Origin: Terrisporobacter petrolearius
GTDB lineage: Bacteria; Bacillota; Clostridia; Peptostreptococcales; Peptostreptococcaceae
Length of the DNA stretch: 64,000 nucleotides
Reading direction: 5' to 3' (one strand)
Assembly (NCBI RefSeq): GCF_032598785.1
Contig: NZ_CP102984.1
Shown: piece by piece, positions 17,805 to 26,067 of the stretch
How positions within the stretch are numbered: the first letter of the stretch is position 1
Layout: each line of letters starts with the position of its first letter
The notes under the pieces: model-generated
Told to the model about the DNA's origin: nothing
The model's input: the letters and a program-made list of their open reading frames with translations, nothing else
Databases searched by the model: none
Translations under genes and position numbers: made by a program

Positions 17805-17848
17805 GTAAACGGAAAATGTGTAACAAAATAGAAACACCTTGTATTCAT
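17771..17848 (-). CDS. Upstream leader ORF overlapping a terminator hairpin
   Basis: A 25-codon frame starting MNTRCFYFVTHFPF and ending STGNQPVLF. Its last ten codons are exactly the bases of the hairpin at 17771-17804, and its stop codon lies in the T-run. A ribosome translating it would therefore melt the terminator. There is no clear ribosome binding site before the ATG at 17848. An alternative TTG start at 17826 in another frame has AAGGTG upstream. I infer an attenuator ORF but do not recognise the peptide with certainty. Confidence 0.5.
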   Translation of the reverse strand: MNTRCFYFVTHFPFTQSTGNQPVLF

Positions 17849-17856
17849 TATAGAAA

Positions 17857-17900
17857 CAAGTTATTTTTATAAACTAAATATATGGTCACTTCAAGAAAAT
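17857..17900 (-). promoter_or_regulatory. Candidate promoter of the ABC-F/Mef operon
   Basis: On the minus strand TTGAAG, a 17-base spacer and TATAAA lie upstream of the leader ORFs. A TATAAT at about 17850 overlaps the first leader start and is an alternative -10. Confidence 0.5.
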
Positions 17901-17941
17901 TTCAAAATATTATTTTTAAACACACAAGAATAAATACTATT

Positions 17942-17978
17942 ATTATTTATGCATATATACATATTTGCATAAATAATA
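17942..17978. repeat. Inverted repeat with 12-bp arms
   Basis: ATTATTTATGCA and TGCATAAATAAT around 12 bases in the 540-base gap between the ABC-F leader and the chemoreceptor gene. It has no T-run. It may be a protein-binding site or a decayed terminator. Confidence 0.5.
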
Positions 17979-18080
17979 AATCTAAAGTTAAATAAACATG
18001 CAAAATCCTCATAGTTTTAGCCCTGTCAGTATTATAATATTGAAATTTATTATTGATTCTAATTCTATTTTTAGGCATAC

Positions 18081-18110
18081 AAAAAGAAGGTAGATTTGTC
18101 CCTTCTTTTA
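18081..18110. terminator. Terminator-like hairpin
   Basis: AAAAGAAGG and CCTTCTTTT around a 10-base loop. The remaining bases between 17980 and 18372 hold no gene; this hairpin probably ends the minus-strand chemoreceptor transcript. Confidence 0.6.
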
Positions 18111-18372
18111 TTCATCGTTAATAAGGTTCTCTTAAAAATAGGCAGACCAATCCCGATTACTCTACACATAGGTAGGTTTTTTTAAGCACTATTCAATTAG
18201 TTACATAAAGTATAAAATCGAGATCTAAATATTCCACACATTTTTAAGCAACCCTCCTTTTATTTAAAATCATTAATATGTTAGCATATGTATTAGATTT
18301 TTGCAATCCTTAAATTATAAACTCTATCATATTTCATTCCTTTTCTAAAAATCTTTGCTTCGTAAATTCATT

Positions 18373-19350
18373 TTATATAGTTGCGTCCTCTACCTTAACA
18401 ATCTTCTCAAATTTCTCTATCGTATTACCGGCTAATTGTAATTGATTATCAACAATACTAGCCTCCTCTATATGTGAAATGATTGCTTTAGCTGTTACCT
18501 TAAGTATTTCATCAATATCAGTAATTTCTGCATTCATATTAGCTATTTGATTTTTTTGATGATCTAAGATATCAATCACTTTTTTGACTTCTTCATAAAC
18601 AATTGATGCAGATACTAAGCTGGACTCAACTTTTTCAATTACCTCTACAGAGGTTTCTACACCAATTTTAATAACTTCGATGGAGCGTTCTGAATTATTT
18701 TTTACATTTCCCGTTTCAATAGAAATATTCTCAATAAGTTTTGCTATATCTATCGTACTTTTTTTAGTCTGGTCAGCTAATTTTCGTATTTCCTCAGCAA
18801 CAACTGCAAATCCTTTCCCTTGTTCTCCAGCTCTAGCAGCTTCAATAGAAGCGTTTAATGCTAAAAGATTCGTCTGTGATGCTATATTATCAATTAAATT
18901 AACTACATTTTTTACTTCAGAAAATTTACTTACCAGATTATTAATCATATCTCTATTTTTGCTGTACTCACTTTCAAGAGCTTTAATAATACTCATCATT
19001 TCTTCGATTGCTACTTTTCCATCATGTGATTTTTTTGCTGAATCTTCTGTAATTTCTAAAAGTCTGCTTCCTTCATCAGATAATTCTTTGGTTGCTTTGT
19101 CTGTTTCATAAGTTAAGTTGGATATTACCTCCATATGAAATTGTACATTCTTGGTAAGATCCGCCAAATCTTCATGTTGGCTATTCACTCTTTTATGCTG
19201 CTTCACTGTTTCTTGAATTACTTTTTTTATACTTTTTATAAAATCCAAAATATCTTTATATAAATTACTTAATAGATTTTTCTTTTTATCCTGAAATCTT
19301 TCGGATTTATCTTCTAAATTAGTATTTATTATTCGTTTGTTAAAAAACAT
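18373..19350 (-). CDS. Soluble methyl-accepting chemotaxis-type signalling protein
   Basis: About 325 residues with no signal peptide or membrane helix. The C-terminal two-thirds is the long antiparallel coiled coil of chemoreceptors, with the hairpin tip NLLALNASIEAARAGEQGKG-FAVVAEEIRKLA near the middle. The N-terminal part (residues 15-75) is a lysine-rich helix rather than a sensor domain. Soluble receptors of this size (YfmS-like) relay internal signals to CheA. The start at 19350 is preceded by GGGAGG; the longer reading from 19380 has no such site. No che genes are nearby. Confidence 0.8.
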   Translation of the reverse strand: MFFNKRIINTNLEDKSERFQDKKKNLLSNLYKDILDFIKSIKKVIQETVKQHKRVNSQHEDLADLTKNVQFHMEVISNLTYETDKATKELSDEGSRLLEITEDSAKKSHDGKVAIEEMMSIIKALESEYSKNRDMINNLVSKFSEVKNVVNLIDNIASQTNLLALNASIEAARAGEQGKGFAVVAEEIRKLADQTKKSTIDIAKLIENISIETGNVKNNSERSIEVIKIGVETSVEVIEKVESSLVSASIVYEEVKKVIDILDHQKNQIANMNAEITDIDEILKVTAKAIISHIEEASIVDNQLQLAGNTIEKFEKIVKVEDATI

Positions 19351-19615
19351 GTTGTCCTCCCATTGTCTTAAATAAACCATTATAATTTCTAGTTCTCATT
19401 CAATATTTTTTAATTTAAGGCTACTTCTATCACTAAATTGATAAGTTAACTCTAAATTATTCAGTTAAATATTATTATCATTTAAAACTGCATAAAAATC
19501 AATAGAAATGTCAAACAACATTGTTTTTATTTTTCTTCTTTAGATTATCTTCAATTCTATATGGTAAGTATTTTCATAATCATACTTTTTCTTATTGGTT
19601 AATAAAAACATTTCC

Positions 19616-20836
19616 TCATTCTTTAATTGTTTTAAACGTCAACAGACAACCTAAAACACAAAGTCCTATTATTAAATAAAAAATATAATAATAATTCTTA
19701 AAAATATCTAAGATTAATCCAGAACTTGCTACACCTAAAATAGCTCCTATACCATATGCTGTAAAAACAACACCAAAGTTTTGACTATAATATTTTGTTC
19801 CATATAGAATTCCTGTAGATGTTGGGGCTATTGAAAGCCATCCACCTAAATTAAACCAGAATATTGAAAAAGCTATACTAAACAAAGTTGTATTATCGCT
19901 GTCTGAAAATAACATCAATAATGCTGCTATAATAATAAGATTATATGAAATTAACATGGCCTTTTTTGATGATAGCTTATCAGTTATCCATCCAAATACA
20001 GGTCTTCCAAGTCCATTAAAAATTGCAAATACAGAAATCATTGATGCCACCTTTTTTTGCGATAATCCGATTAATTGTATGCCAACATTGTTTGTTATTC
20101 CAATTAGCATTAACCCTATCATAGTTCCAATAATAAAATTTACATATAATCCTTTAAAGCTATTGGATCTAACCATCTCCTTGGTGTCTTTATCATTAGA
20201 TTCATCATCTTTACCTGACTTTTTTTTAAGCATTCTAGCTTCCAATTCAGAAGGATATTTAAATTGATATGAAAGGATAGGGACTATAATACCAAAAGCT
20301 ACTCCTAATATAAGAAAACTTTTCATAACTCCAAATATTTCAATTAAAAATCTTGCAAGTGGAGCTGTAACTAATGGTGATATCCCAAACCCTAATAAAA
20401 CAAATCCAATAGCAAATCCTTTTTTTTCTGGAAACCACTTTGTTACTATCGCTATAGGAACACCATAAGCTATACCAACTCCTGCACCTCCAATAACCCC
20501 ATATGTTATTGTTAAAATATAAATATTTGATGAAAAAGATGATAATATCCAACCAAATGATAATAGTAATGATCCAGTTAAAATAATAGCTTTCGGAGTA
20601 AATTTATCAAAATATCTTCCTGATAACATCATAAACAGTGCATAGAATGCCAAAGATGTCATGTATGGTAAACCACTTTGAGTCGAACCTATATTAAAAA
20701 CTTTCTCCACAGGTATCCTGAAAATGCTCCAGGAGTAAACTGTACCAAAGCATATCATTATTATTATTCCTAAAAATACATATATCCATCTTAAACTAGC
20801 TTTCATACCCTTTCCCAGAACTAATTTATTTCCCAT
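19616..20836 (-). CDS. MFS transporter, oxalate/formate antiporter (OFA) family
   Basis: A 406-residue carrier with 12 membrane helices. WIYVFLGIIIMICFGTVYSW at helix 1, GRYFDKFTPK in the first loop, YGVPIAIVTKWFPEKKGFAIG at helix 4-5 and FGWITDKLSSKKAML in the second half are OFA-family signatures. Members exchange small organic acids such as oxalate, formate or pyruvate; the substrate here is not deducible. A charged central loop (about 205-225, KKKSGKDDESNDKDTKE) separates the two halves. It is a single gene with AAGGAG upstream. Confidence 0.82.
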   Translation of the reverse strand: MGNKLVLGKGMKASLRWIYVFLGIIIMICFGTVYSWSIFRIPVEKVFNIGSTQSGLPYMTSLAFYALFMMLSGRYFDKFTPKAIILTGSLLLSFGWILSSFSSNIYILTITYGVIGGAGVGIAYGVPIAIVTKWFPEKKGFAIGFVLLGFGISPLVTAPLARFLIEIFGVMKSFLILGVAFGIIVPILSYQFKYPSELEARMLKKKSGKDDESNDKDTKEMVRSNSFKGLYVNFIIGTMIGLMLIGITNNVGIQLIGLSQKKVASMISVFAIFNGLGRPVFGWITDKLSSKKAMLISYNLIIIAALLMLFSDSDNTTLFSIAFSIFWFNLGGWLSIAPTSTGILYGTKYYSQNFGVVFTAYGIGAILGVASSGLILDIFKNYYYIFYLIIGLCVLGCLLTFKTIKE

Positions 20837-21194
20837 TAATATACTCCTTTCTTTTATTAAATAATTTATTTTTCCACTACCTAAGAAAATATATAACTAT
20901 TAAGCAATTTTTTATAATTCTTTTTGATTTAAAAACGCACATCCATAATATCACATGCCTAATAAATGTTGTATATTTATGAAATTAGTTTTAGTGAAAC
21001 ATCAGTAATGTAGAGAAATCCACAATTCTGTACTAATACAACATGGTTAATCATATTATTATGTTATAGATAAACAACTTCATAATTTAATTAAATATTT
21101 TTAATTCACTACTTAAAAGTCAAAATAGTTCATAAATATGTTAAGAATCGGATTTGGTTATCTATATCAAATAATAGGAAGGAGTATGAATTAG
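20837..21194. other. Divergent intergenic region
   Basis: 358 bases between the OFA gene (minus) and the sugar dehydrogenase homologue (plus). It is AT-rich and must hold both promoters. No ORF, palindrome or hairpin stood out apart from the GGAAGGAG ribosome binding site at about 21177. Confidence 0.6.
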
Positions 21195-22604
21195 ATGAGA
21201 AAAGTTAAAGTTAGTTTACAGCCTATCGTTAATAAAATAAATTTACCAACTGTTTTAAGAACAGCTATAATTCCAGGCGAATCAAGTGAAAGTTTATTTA
21301 TTGCAACTCAGGTAGGAAGAATCTTTTACATATCTAACGGAGCTATAAATACTTTCTTAGATATTCGCCCTCAAATAATAAAACTAGGTACTTCTAATGG
21401 GGGATATGATGAACGAGGATTGCTTGGACTAGCGTTTCATCCCGCATTTTATTATAATGGTCTTTTTTATCTTCATTATTCAGTAGCAGGAACACAAGGT
21501 CCTGGTGCTCTTTTTGAATCTTCTCAACCTAACCCATGTGATCCCAACACCTTAAATTTACAGTGGATAGATAGAGATGTTCAATATGATCATATTGATA
21601 CAATTGAAGAATGGATTTTACAACCGAATGGTCAATCTCAAAAAAGGCGAACATTGCTTAACCTAAGAAGACCATTTGCCAATCATAATGGTGTCAATAG
21701 TTTAAATTTTTCCCCTGAAACTGGCAAACTTATTTTAACTACTGGAGATGGTGGATCAGGCTATGATCCATTTAACTTGAGTCAGGATAATATGGAAGTC
21801 TGTGGTAAAATAATTGAAATTGATGTAACTAAGAATACATTAATCAATAATCCACCTGTAGTCACACGTTTTAATGAACTTCCAATCTCTATTCAGGAAA
21901 CACTTTCGGTAATGGCTAAAGGAGTTCGCAATATACCTGGCATTTCATTTCAAAGGTTTTATAACCAATATATAAAATATGTGGGCAATGTTGGACAGGA
22001 TTTGGTAGAGTCGATTTTTTCATTTGTTAATTACAGACCAATACCTGTTGTTCAGCTTGTTCAATCTTATTTAAAATCCGAACCTAACCAAGAAAAATTT
22101 ATTAACTTTGGCTGGCGAGGATGGGAAGGTACTTTTCCTTCTTCCCTTATAAGAGACTGCTCTGATAATCCAACTTTGAATGAGATAACAACTGCTTATT
22201 ACAATGAAGCAGTAAAAACTTCAGCACAACGTCTCCAACCTTTAACTTGCTATTTTCATAAAGATTCACGACCAGATAAATTTGTTGGTTCTGCGCTTAC
22301 AGGAGTTCAACCATATATGGGAAATAGAATACCAGGTTTAATGGGAAGCATTGTATTTACTGATTTTTCTAGGGAGGGAGAATCTCCAGCAAGAGGAGTT
22401 TTAGCTTATACAAGACCAAGAACAGATTGCAGACTAAATGATTTTAATATTATTGAAACTGATTATGACTTTGGGTCTCAATCATCTTATTATGTTTGTT
22501 TGGGAACAAATATGAATCAAACCAGACTTTATTTAGGGGTTTATGGTTCTGCCAATGTGGCTGATTTTAACCAAGGTACTATTTTTGAAATTATTCCTTC
22601 TTAA
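21195..22604 (+). CDS. Glucose/sorbosone dehydrogenase-type beta-propeller (PQQ-type) protein
   Basis: A 469-residue protein of the soluble aldose/sorbosone dehydrogenase family. It has ERGLLGLAFHPAFYYNGLFYLHYS near 75-100, the catalytic-His segment FANHNGVNSLNF near 165 and LTTGDGGSGYDPFNLSQD near 185, then NFGWRGWEGTFPSS near 305 and GSIVFTDFSREGE near 385. Relatives use PQQ and Ca2+ to oxidise sugars. There is no signal peptide, whereas most bacterial homologues are exported, and no PQQ synthesis gene is seen. Enzyme activity is therefore uncertain. A small membrane protein follows 75 bases later, probably in the same operon. Confidence 0.75.
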   Translation: MRKVKVSLQPIVNKINLPTVLRTAIIPGESSESLFIATQVGRIFYISNGAINTFLDIRPQIIKLGTSNGGYDERGLLGLAFHPAFYYNGLFYLHYSVAGTQGPGALFESSQPNPCDPNTLNLQWIDRDVQYDHIDTIEEWILQPNGQSQKRRTLLNLRRPFANHNGVNSLNFSPETGKLILTTGDGGSGYDPFNLSQDNMEVCGKIIEIDVTKNTLINNPPVVTRFNELPISIQETLSVMAKGVRNIPGISFQRFYNQYIKYVGNVGQDLVESIFSFVNYRPIPVVQLVQSYLKSEPNQEKFINFGWRGWEGTFPSSLIRDCSDNPTLNEITTAYYNEAVKTSAQRLQPLTCYFHKDSRPDKFVGSALTGVQPYMGNRIPGLMGSIVFTDFSREGESPARGVLAYTRPRTDCRLNDFNIIETDYDFGSQSSYYVCLGTNMNQTRLYLGVYGSANVADFNQGTIFEIIPS

Positions 22605-22679
22605 TATTCATTCGGTCATTAAAAAGTTTTCTATTAAATGTCTAAATGTGACAACTACATATACAAGGAGGCATTAAAA

Positions 22680-23204
22680 TTGAATAAAATGAATATAAGT
22701 AGGTTTATTTGTATTGGAGGCATATTAACAACAGTAGCTGTTCTATTCCAATCAGCACCTGTATTTTTACCTGCTATTGGATTATTCTTAAGCCCATTAA
22801 GTACTTTACCTATTGCAATAGCCGCTGCTTCTAATATTCCTCTTGGCTTTACCGTATTTTTTTCTTCTGTATTAATCCTTTCTATAATTAGTCTACAAGA
22901 GTCACTAATTCTACTTTTCACCACCGGACTATTAGGCATCGTCATCGGAACATTGGTTTTTAGGAGGGGAATAATAATTTCTATATTATTTTCAAGCATA
23001 ACACTATCCCTTGGTATAACATTTTCAACTTATATAATAGGTATTCCAGCGTTTGTAGATTTAGCTAGCTCATTATCAACTCATTTAGCTTTTTTAGTAT
23101 TTTTCTTATTTTCACTTATTTACGCGAGCATATCTAATATTTTCCTTAAAAATTTCATGAATTACCTTATAAAGATAATAAGTGCAAACTCCAATAAGTC
23201 ATAG
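22680..23204 (+). CDS. Small polytopic membrane protein, function unknown
   Basis: About 174 residues, almost entirely hydrophobic, with five or six membrane segments starting FICIGGILTTVAVLFQSAPVF. I place the start at a TTG at 22680 because AGGAGG lies 8 bases upstream; the frame could extend to 22638 without a ribosome binding site. The alternating helices with small residues recall substrate-binding (S) components of ECF or similar transporters, but no family motif is clear. It follows the beta-propeller protein gene closely. A lysine-rich tail ends the protein. Confidence 0.6.
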   Translation: MNKMNISRFICIGGILTTVAVLFQSAPVFLPAIGLFLSPLSTLPIAIAAASNIPLGFTVFFSSVLILSIISLQESLILLFTTGLLGIVIGTLVFRRGIIISILFSSITLSLGITFSTYIIGIPAFVDLASSLSTHLAFLVFFLFSLIYASISNIFLKNFMNYLIKIISANSNKS

Positions 23205-23260
23205 CATGAAAATCTGTTTATCTTTTCTTTATTATAATTGATTTAATTCCAAGCTTTTTC

Positions 23261-23301
23261 AAAAAACAGTAAATTAACCAAAGTTAATCTACTGTTTTTT
23301 T
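23261..23301. terminator. Bidirectional rho-independent terminator
   Basis: Arms AAAAAACAGTAAATTAAC and GTTAATCTACTGTTTTTT with loop CAAA. It ends the plus-strand pair of genes and the minus-strand pseudogene. Confidence 0.85.
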
Positions 23302-23302
23302 A

Positions 23303-23524
23303 TTAAACTAAGTAATCAATTAAATGTTCTATTCCTCTAACCAATGTATCATCCTCAAGAACTTCTACTGTTCCAAAATCACCAAGTTCATGAGCACGAT
23401 TAATTTGTTTACGAATCATATCCTGTAGTTATAGTTCATGTTCAAGATCATTACGAATAAAATCCCTCATTTTCATGACGTATTTCATAAGGAGGTTCTA
23501 TGGTACAAAGTTACTTGTTTTCAT
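23303..23524 (-). pseudogene. Short decayed gene, possibly ferritin-like
   Basis: From an ATG at 23524 with GGAGG upstream, a 73-codon frame reads through two in-frame stops: after MKTSNFVP (TAG) and after RNDLEHEL (TAA). The tail QINRAHELGDFGTVEVLEDD and LVRGIEHLIDYLV is helical and acidic, as in ferritin-like/Dps-type proteins, but half the expected length. The assignment is tentative. Confidence 0.45.
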
Positions 23525-23676
23525 AAGATTTACCTCCATATAGTTTTTTAATTTTAGCTCTAATTTGCTCTTATAAATCATGATTTATACAAAACATTAT
23601 TATCTAAAATTTAGAAGCTTAAAAGAGATATCTTTTACATTAGTTCTAAAATTGATATCTTTATGATATTATGCTT

Positions 23677-24024
23677 TTACCAAATATGAGGCAAAGATTT
23701 CATTTTATCGCCCCAGTTAGCCAGCGCCTTAAGAGCCGGAATAAGACTTTCTCCGTTATCTGTCAAGGAGTATTCAACCCGAGGCGGTATCTCCATAAAC
23801 TGTTTACGGTTGATAATGCCATAAGATTCCAATTCTTTTAGTGCTTGAGTTAACATCATGTTAGTAATCCCCTGAATATCCCTTTTTAATTCGTTATATC
23901 TCATAGTTTCGTTTTTATGCAAAGACCAGATAATAGGCAATCTCCACTTACCACCGATAAGGTTTAAGGCAAATGTCAGTGGACAGCTATCAAATTTGTT
24001 TTTATAAGATCCTTTATCATTCAT
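23677..24024 (-). CDS. HxlR-family transcriptional regulator
   Basis: A 115-residue winged-helix protein. CPLTFALNLIGGKWRLPIIW, RYNELKRDIQGITNMMLTQ and PPRVEYSLTDNGESL are the three HxlR hallmarks, including the conserved Cys near residue 14 that senses electrophiles or redox change in YodB-like members. It is a single gene. The 395 bases upstream (24025-24420) hold its promoter and the end of the BCCT gene. Confidence 0.88.
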   Translation of the reverse strand: MNDKGSYKNKFDSCPLTFALNLIGGKWRLPIIWSLHKNETMRYNELKRDIQGITNMMLTQALKELESYGIINRKQFMEIPPRVEYSLTDNGESLIPALKALANWGDKMKSLPHIW

Positions 24025-24420
24025 AAAATCACTCCCATGCTCAGTTTTTTCTTACTTAAATAAAAAATATTGTATGTTTGTTACAATAATTTTAGCTGAT
24101 ATAATTATAATTTAAGGCTGATTAATCAGTCAAAATTATTTTATACCTATATGAAAGAATGATTTATGATAGAAATGATAATACACTAAAATTCTATTAA
24201 TATAAAAGTTTTAGAGTAAGTATCAGATATTCGATGGATTTGTTATGGTATTTAGAAATGTTTAATCTTTAATAAATCAAAACTAATCTACTAACTCAGC
24301 TCTGGACTTAATATGTTATAACTAAGTATAAAAATAAGGGCTCCTTATATCTAATTCCTTGTCGACAAAATTGAAATAAGAATTTGATATTCGGAATACC
24401 CTTACTATTCTCCAAATCTA
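24025..24420. other. Intergenic region, no gene
   Basis: AT-rich spacer between hxlR and the BCCT gene. It contains AAAAATAAGGGCTCCTTA at about 24330, a short inverted repeat that recurs nearly unchanged at about 33278, and an AATAAGGG / CCCTTACTATT long-range complement. These may be terminator remnants for the BCCT gene. Confidence 0.45.
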
Positions 24421-25893
24421 CTATTTTTTAATTTTAACTTTTTCTTCTTTCAATGACTCCATAAAAGAAAAACACATAATAACTAAAACAACTGCAAATG
24501 GTAATGCCGAAATTATTGCCATTGTTTGTAATCCTTCTAAGCCACCACTGAGAAGTAAAATTATTGCAATGGAGGATTGTAAAATTCCCCATATAATTTT
24601 CACCTTATTTTTAGGATTAGGATCTCCATTTGAAGATAACATTCCTAAAACGAAAGTTGCAGAATCTGCTGATGTAATAAAAAATGTTATTATTAGTAAA
24701 GTGGCTAGAATTGATACTATTGTGCCTAATGGAAGTTGTCTCAATATAAGAAACAAAGCAGATGTTACATCTTTTTCTACAGCTTTTGCAACACCAGCAT
24801 CTTGAAAAATTTCGAGATTTAATGCAGTTCCTCCAAAAACAGAAAACCAAATGAAACTTACTATGCTCGGAATAAATAGGACACCTAATACAAATTCCTT
24901 TATCGTCCTTCCTTTTGATACTCTAGCAATAAACATCCCAACAAATGGAGCCCATGCAATCCACCATGCCCAATAGAACAATGTCCAGTTTCCAATCCAT
25001 GTTCCTCTAGTAAATGGCGTTAACCTTAAGCTCATCTGAATTAAATTTTGAAGATATCCACCTAATGTTGTTGTAAAAGCTTCAAATATAAATGATGTCG
25101 GACCTACAAACAAAACAAATATCATTAACACACCAGCTACACCTATATTAAGATTACTTAATATTTTTATACCCTTATCCAATCCTGTTGTAGCAGATAT
25201 TAAATATAAGACTGTTACTATGGCTATTATAATAATCTGAACTCTAACCTCGTTGGGGATATTCAATATCTCATGCAATCCTCCATTTACTTGAAGCGCC
25301 CCTAATCCTAAAGATGTGGCAATTCCAAAGGCAGTTGCAATAACTGCAAGTATATCAATAAGCTTTCCTATAGGACCATTTACTTTATCTTTTAATAATG
25401 GATAAAAGGTTGAACTTATTAAGCCATTGGACTCTTTTCGATAATTGAAATAGGCCAAACATAATCCTACAAATGTATAAATAGCCCAGGGATGTAGTCC
25501 CCAGTGAAAGAAAGAATAACGCATTGCCGTACGTGCTGCTTCTGCTGATTCCCCAAGACCTACTGGAGGATCCATATAATGCTGTAAAGGCTCTGCGACA
25601 CCCCAAAACACTAATCCAACTCCCATACCTGCACTAAATAACATAGCAAACCAAGAAATATTGTTGTAATTAGGGCGATCTTCATCTTTTCCAAGTCTAA
25701 TTTTTCCATATTTGCTAAATATCAAATATATTGAAAAACATAAAATAAAAAAGGCTGTAAGTAGATAGAACCACCCAAATCTTTTAGTCATAATATTTAG
25801 TAAATATGTTGCAGTAGCTGCTAAATTGACAGGAGAAATTATACCCCATATTACGAATAAGCCAATTATAATTAATGATATGTAAAAAACCAT
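24421..25893 (-). CDS. BCCT-family betaine/choline/carnitine transporter
   Basis: A 490-residue secondary transporter with 12 membrane helices. The glycine-rich unwound helix is FSAGMGVGLVFWGVAEPL, and the aromatic cage segment reads TLFYWAWWIAWAPFVGMFIARVSKGRT. Both are the substrate-site signatures of OpuD/BetL/CaiT-type carriers for quaternary ammonium compounds. The short tails suggest little osmosensing extension. It is divergent from the GMC oxidoreductase gene across a 174-base region that contains a 17-bp-arm palindrome. Betaine or choline uptake for osmoprotection or as a carbon source is the family role. Confidence 0.88.
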   Translation of the reverse strand: MVFYISLIIIGLFVIWGIISPVNLAATATYLLNIMTKRFGWFYLLTAFFILCFSIYLIFSKYGKIRLGKDEDRPNYNNISWFAMLFSAGMGVGLVFWGVAEPLQHYMDPPVGLGESAEAARTAMRYSFFHWGLHPWAIYTFVGLCLAYFNYRKESNGLISSTFYPLLKDKVNGPIGKLIDILAVIATAFGIATSLGLGALQVNGGLHEILNIPNEVRVQIIIIAIVTVLYLISATTGLDKGIKILSNLNIGVAGVLMIFVLFVGPTSFIFEAFTTTLGGYLQNLIQMSLRLTPFTRGTWIGNWTLFYWAWWIAWAPFVGMFIARVSKGRTIKEFVLGVLFIPSIVSFIWFSVFGGTALNLEIFQDAGVAKAVEKDVTSALFLILRQLPLGTIVSILATLLIITFFITSADSATFVLGMLSSNGDPNPKNKVKIIWGILQSSIAIILLLSGGLEGLQTMAIISALPFAVVLVIMCFSFMESLKEEKVKIKK

Positions 25894-25917
25894 ATTATAC
25901 CTCCAATTTATTGTACT

Positions 25918-25953
25918 AATATACTTAGTATTTCTCGAAATACTAAGTATATT
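25918..25953. promoter_or_regulatory. Large palindrome in divergent promoter region
   Basis: Two perfect 17-base arms, AATATACTTAGTATTTC and its complement GAAATACTAAGTATATT, separated by TC. It sits 25 bases upstream of the BCCT start and about 115 upstream of the GMC gene. It is a strong candidate operator for both genes. No T-run suggests termination. Confidence 0.65.
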
Positions 25954-26067
25954 CTATAATTTTCTTTATTTCCATAACAAAAGACATCATAAATTGATAT
26001 ATACTCTATCATACCTTCAATCAGTATTTCATAAAATATATTATTATTATTAAATGGAGGGTGTATT

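Noticed and set aside
17632..17826. N-terminal extension of the ABC-F frame to 17826 (65 extra codons)
   Set aside because: It runs in frame by chance through the terminator, the MYYIFI leader and its ribosome binding site. A strong ribosome binding site and Msr(D) length support 17631.
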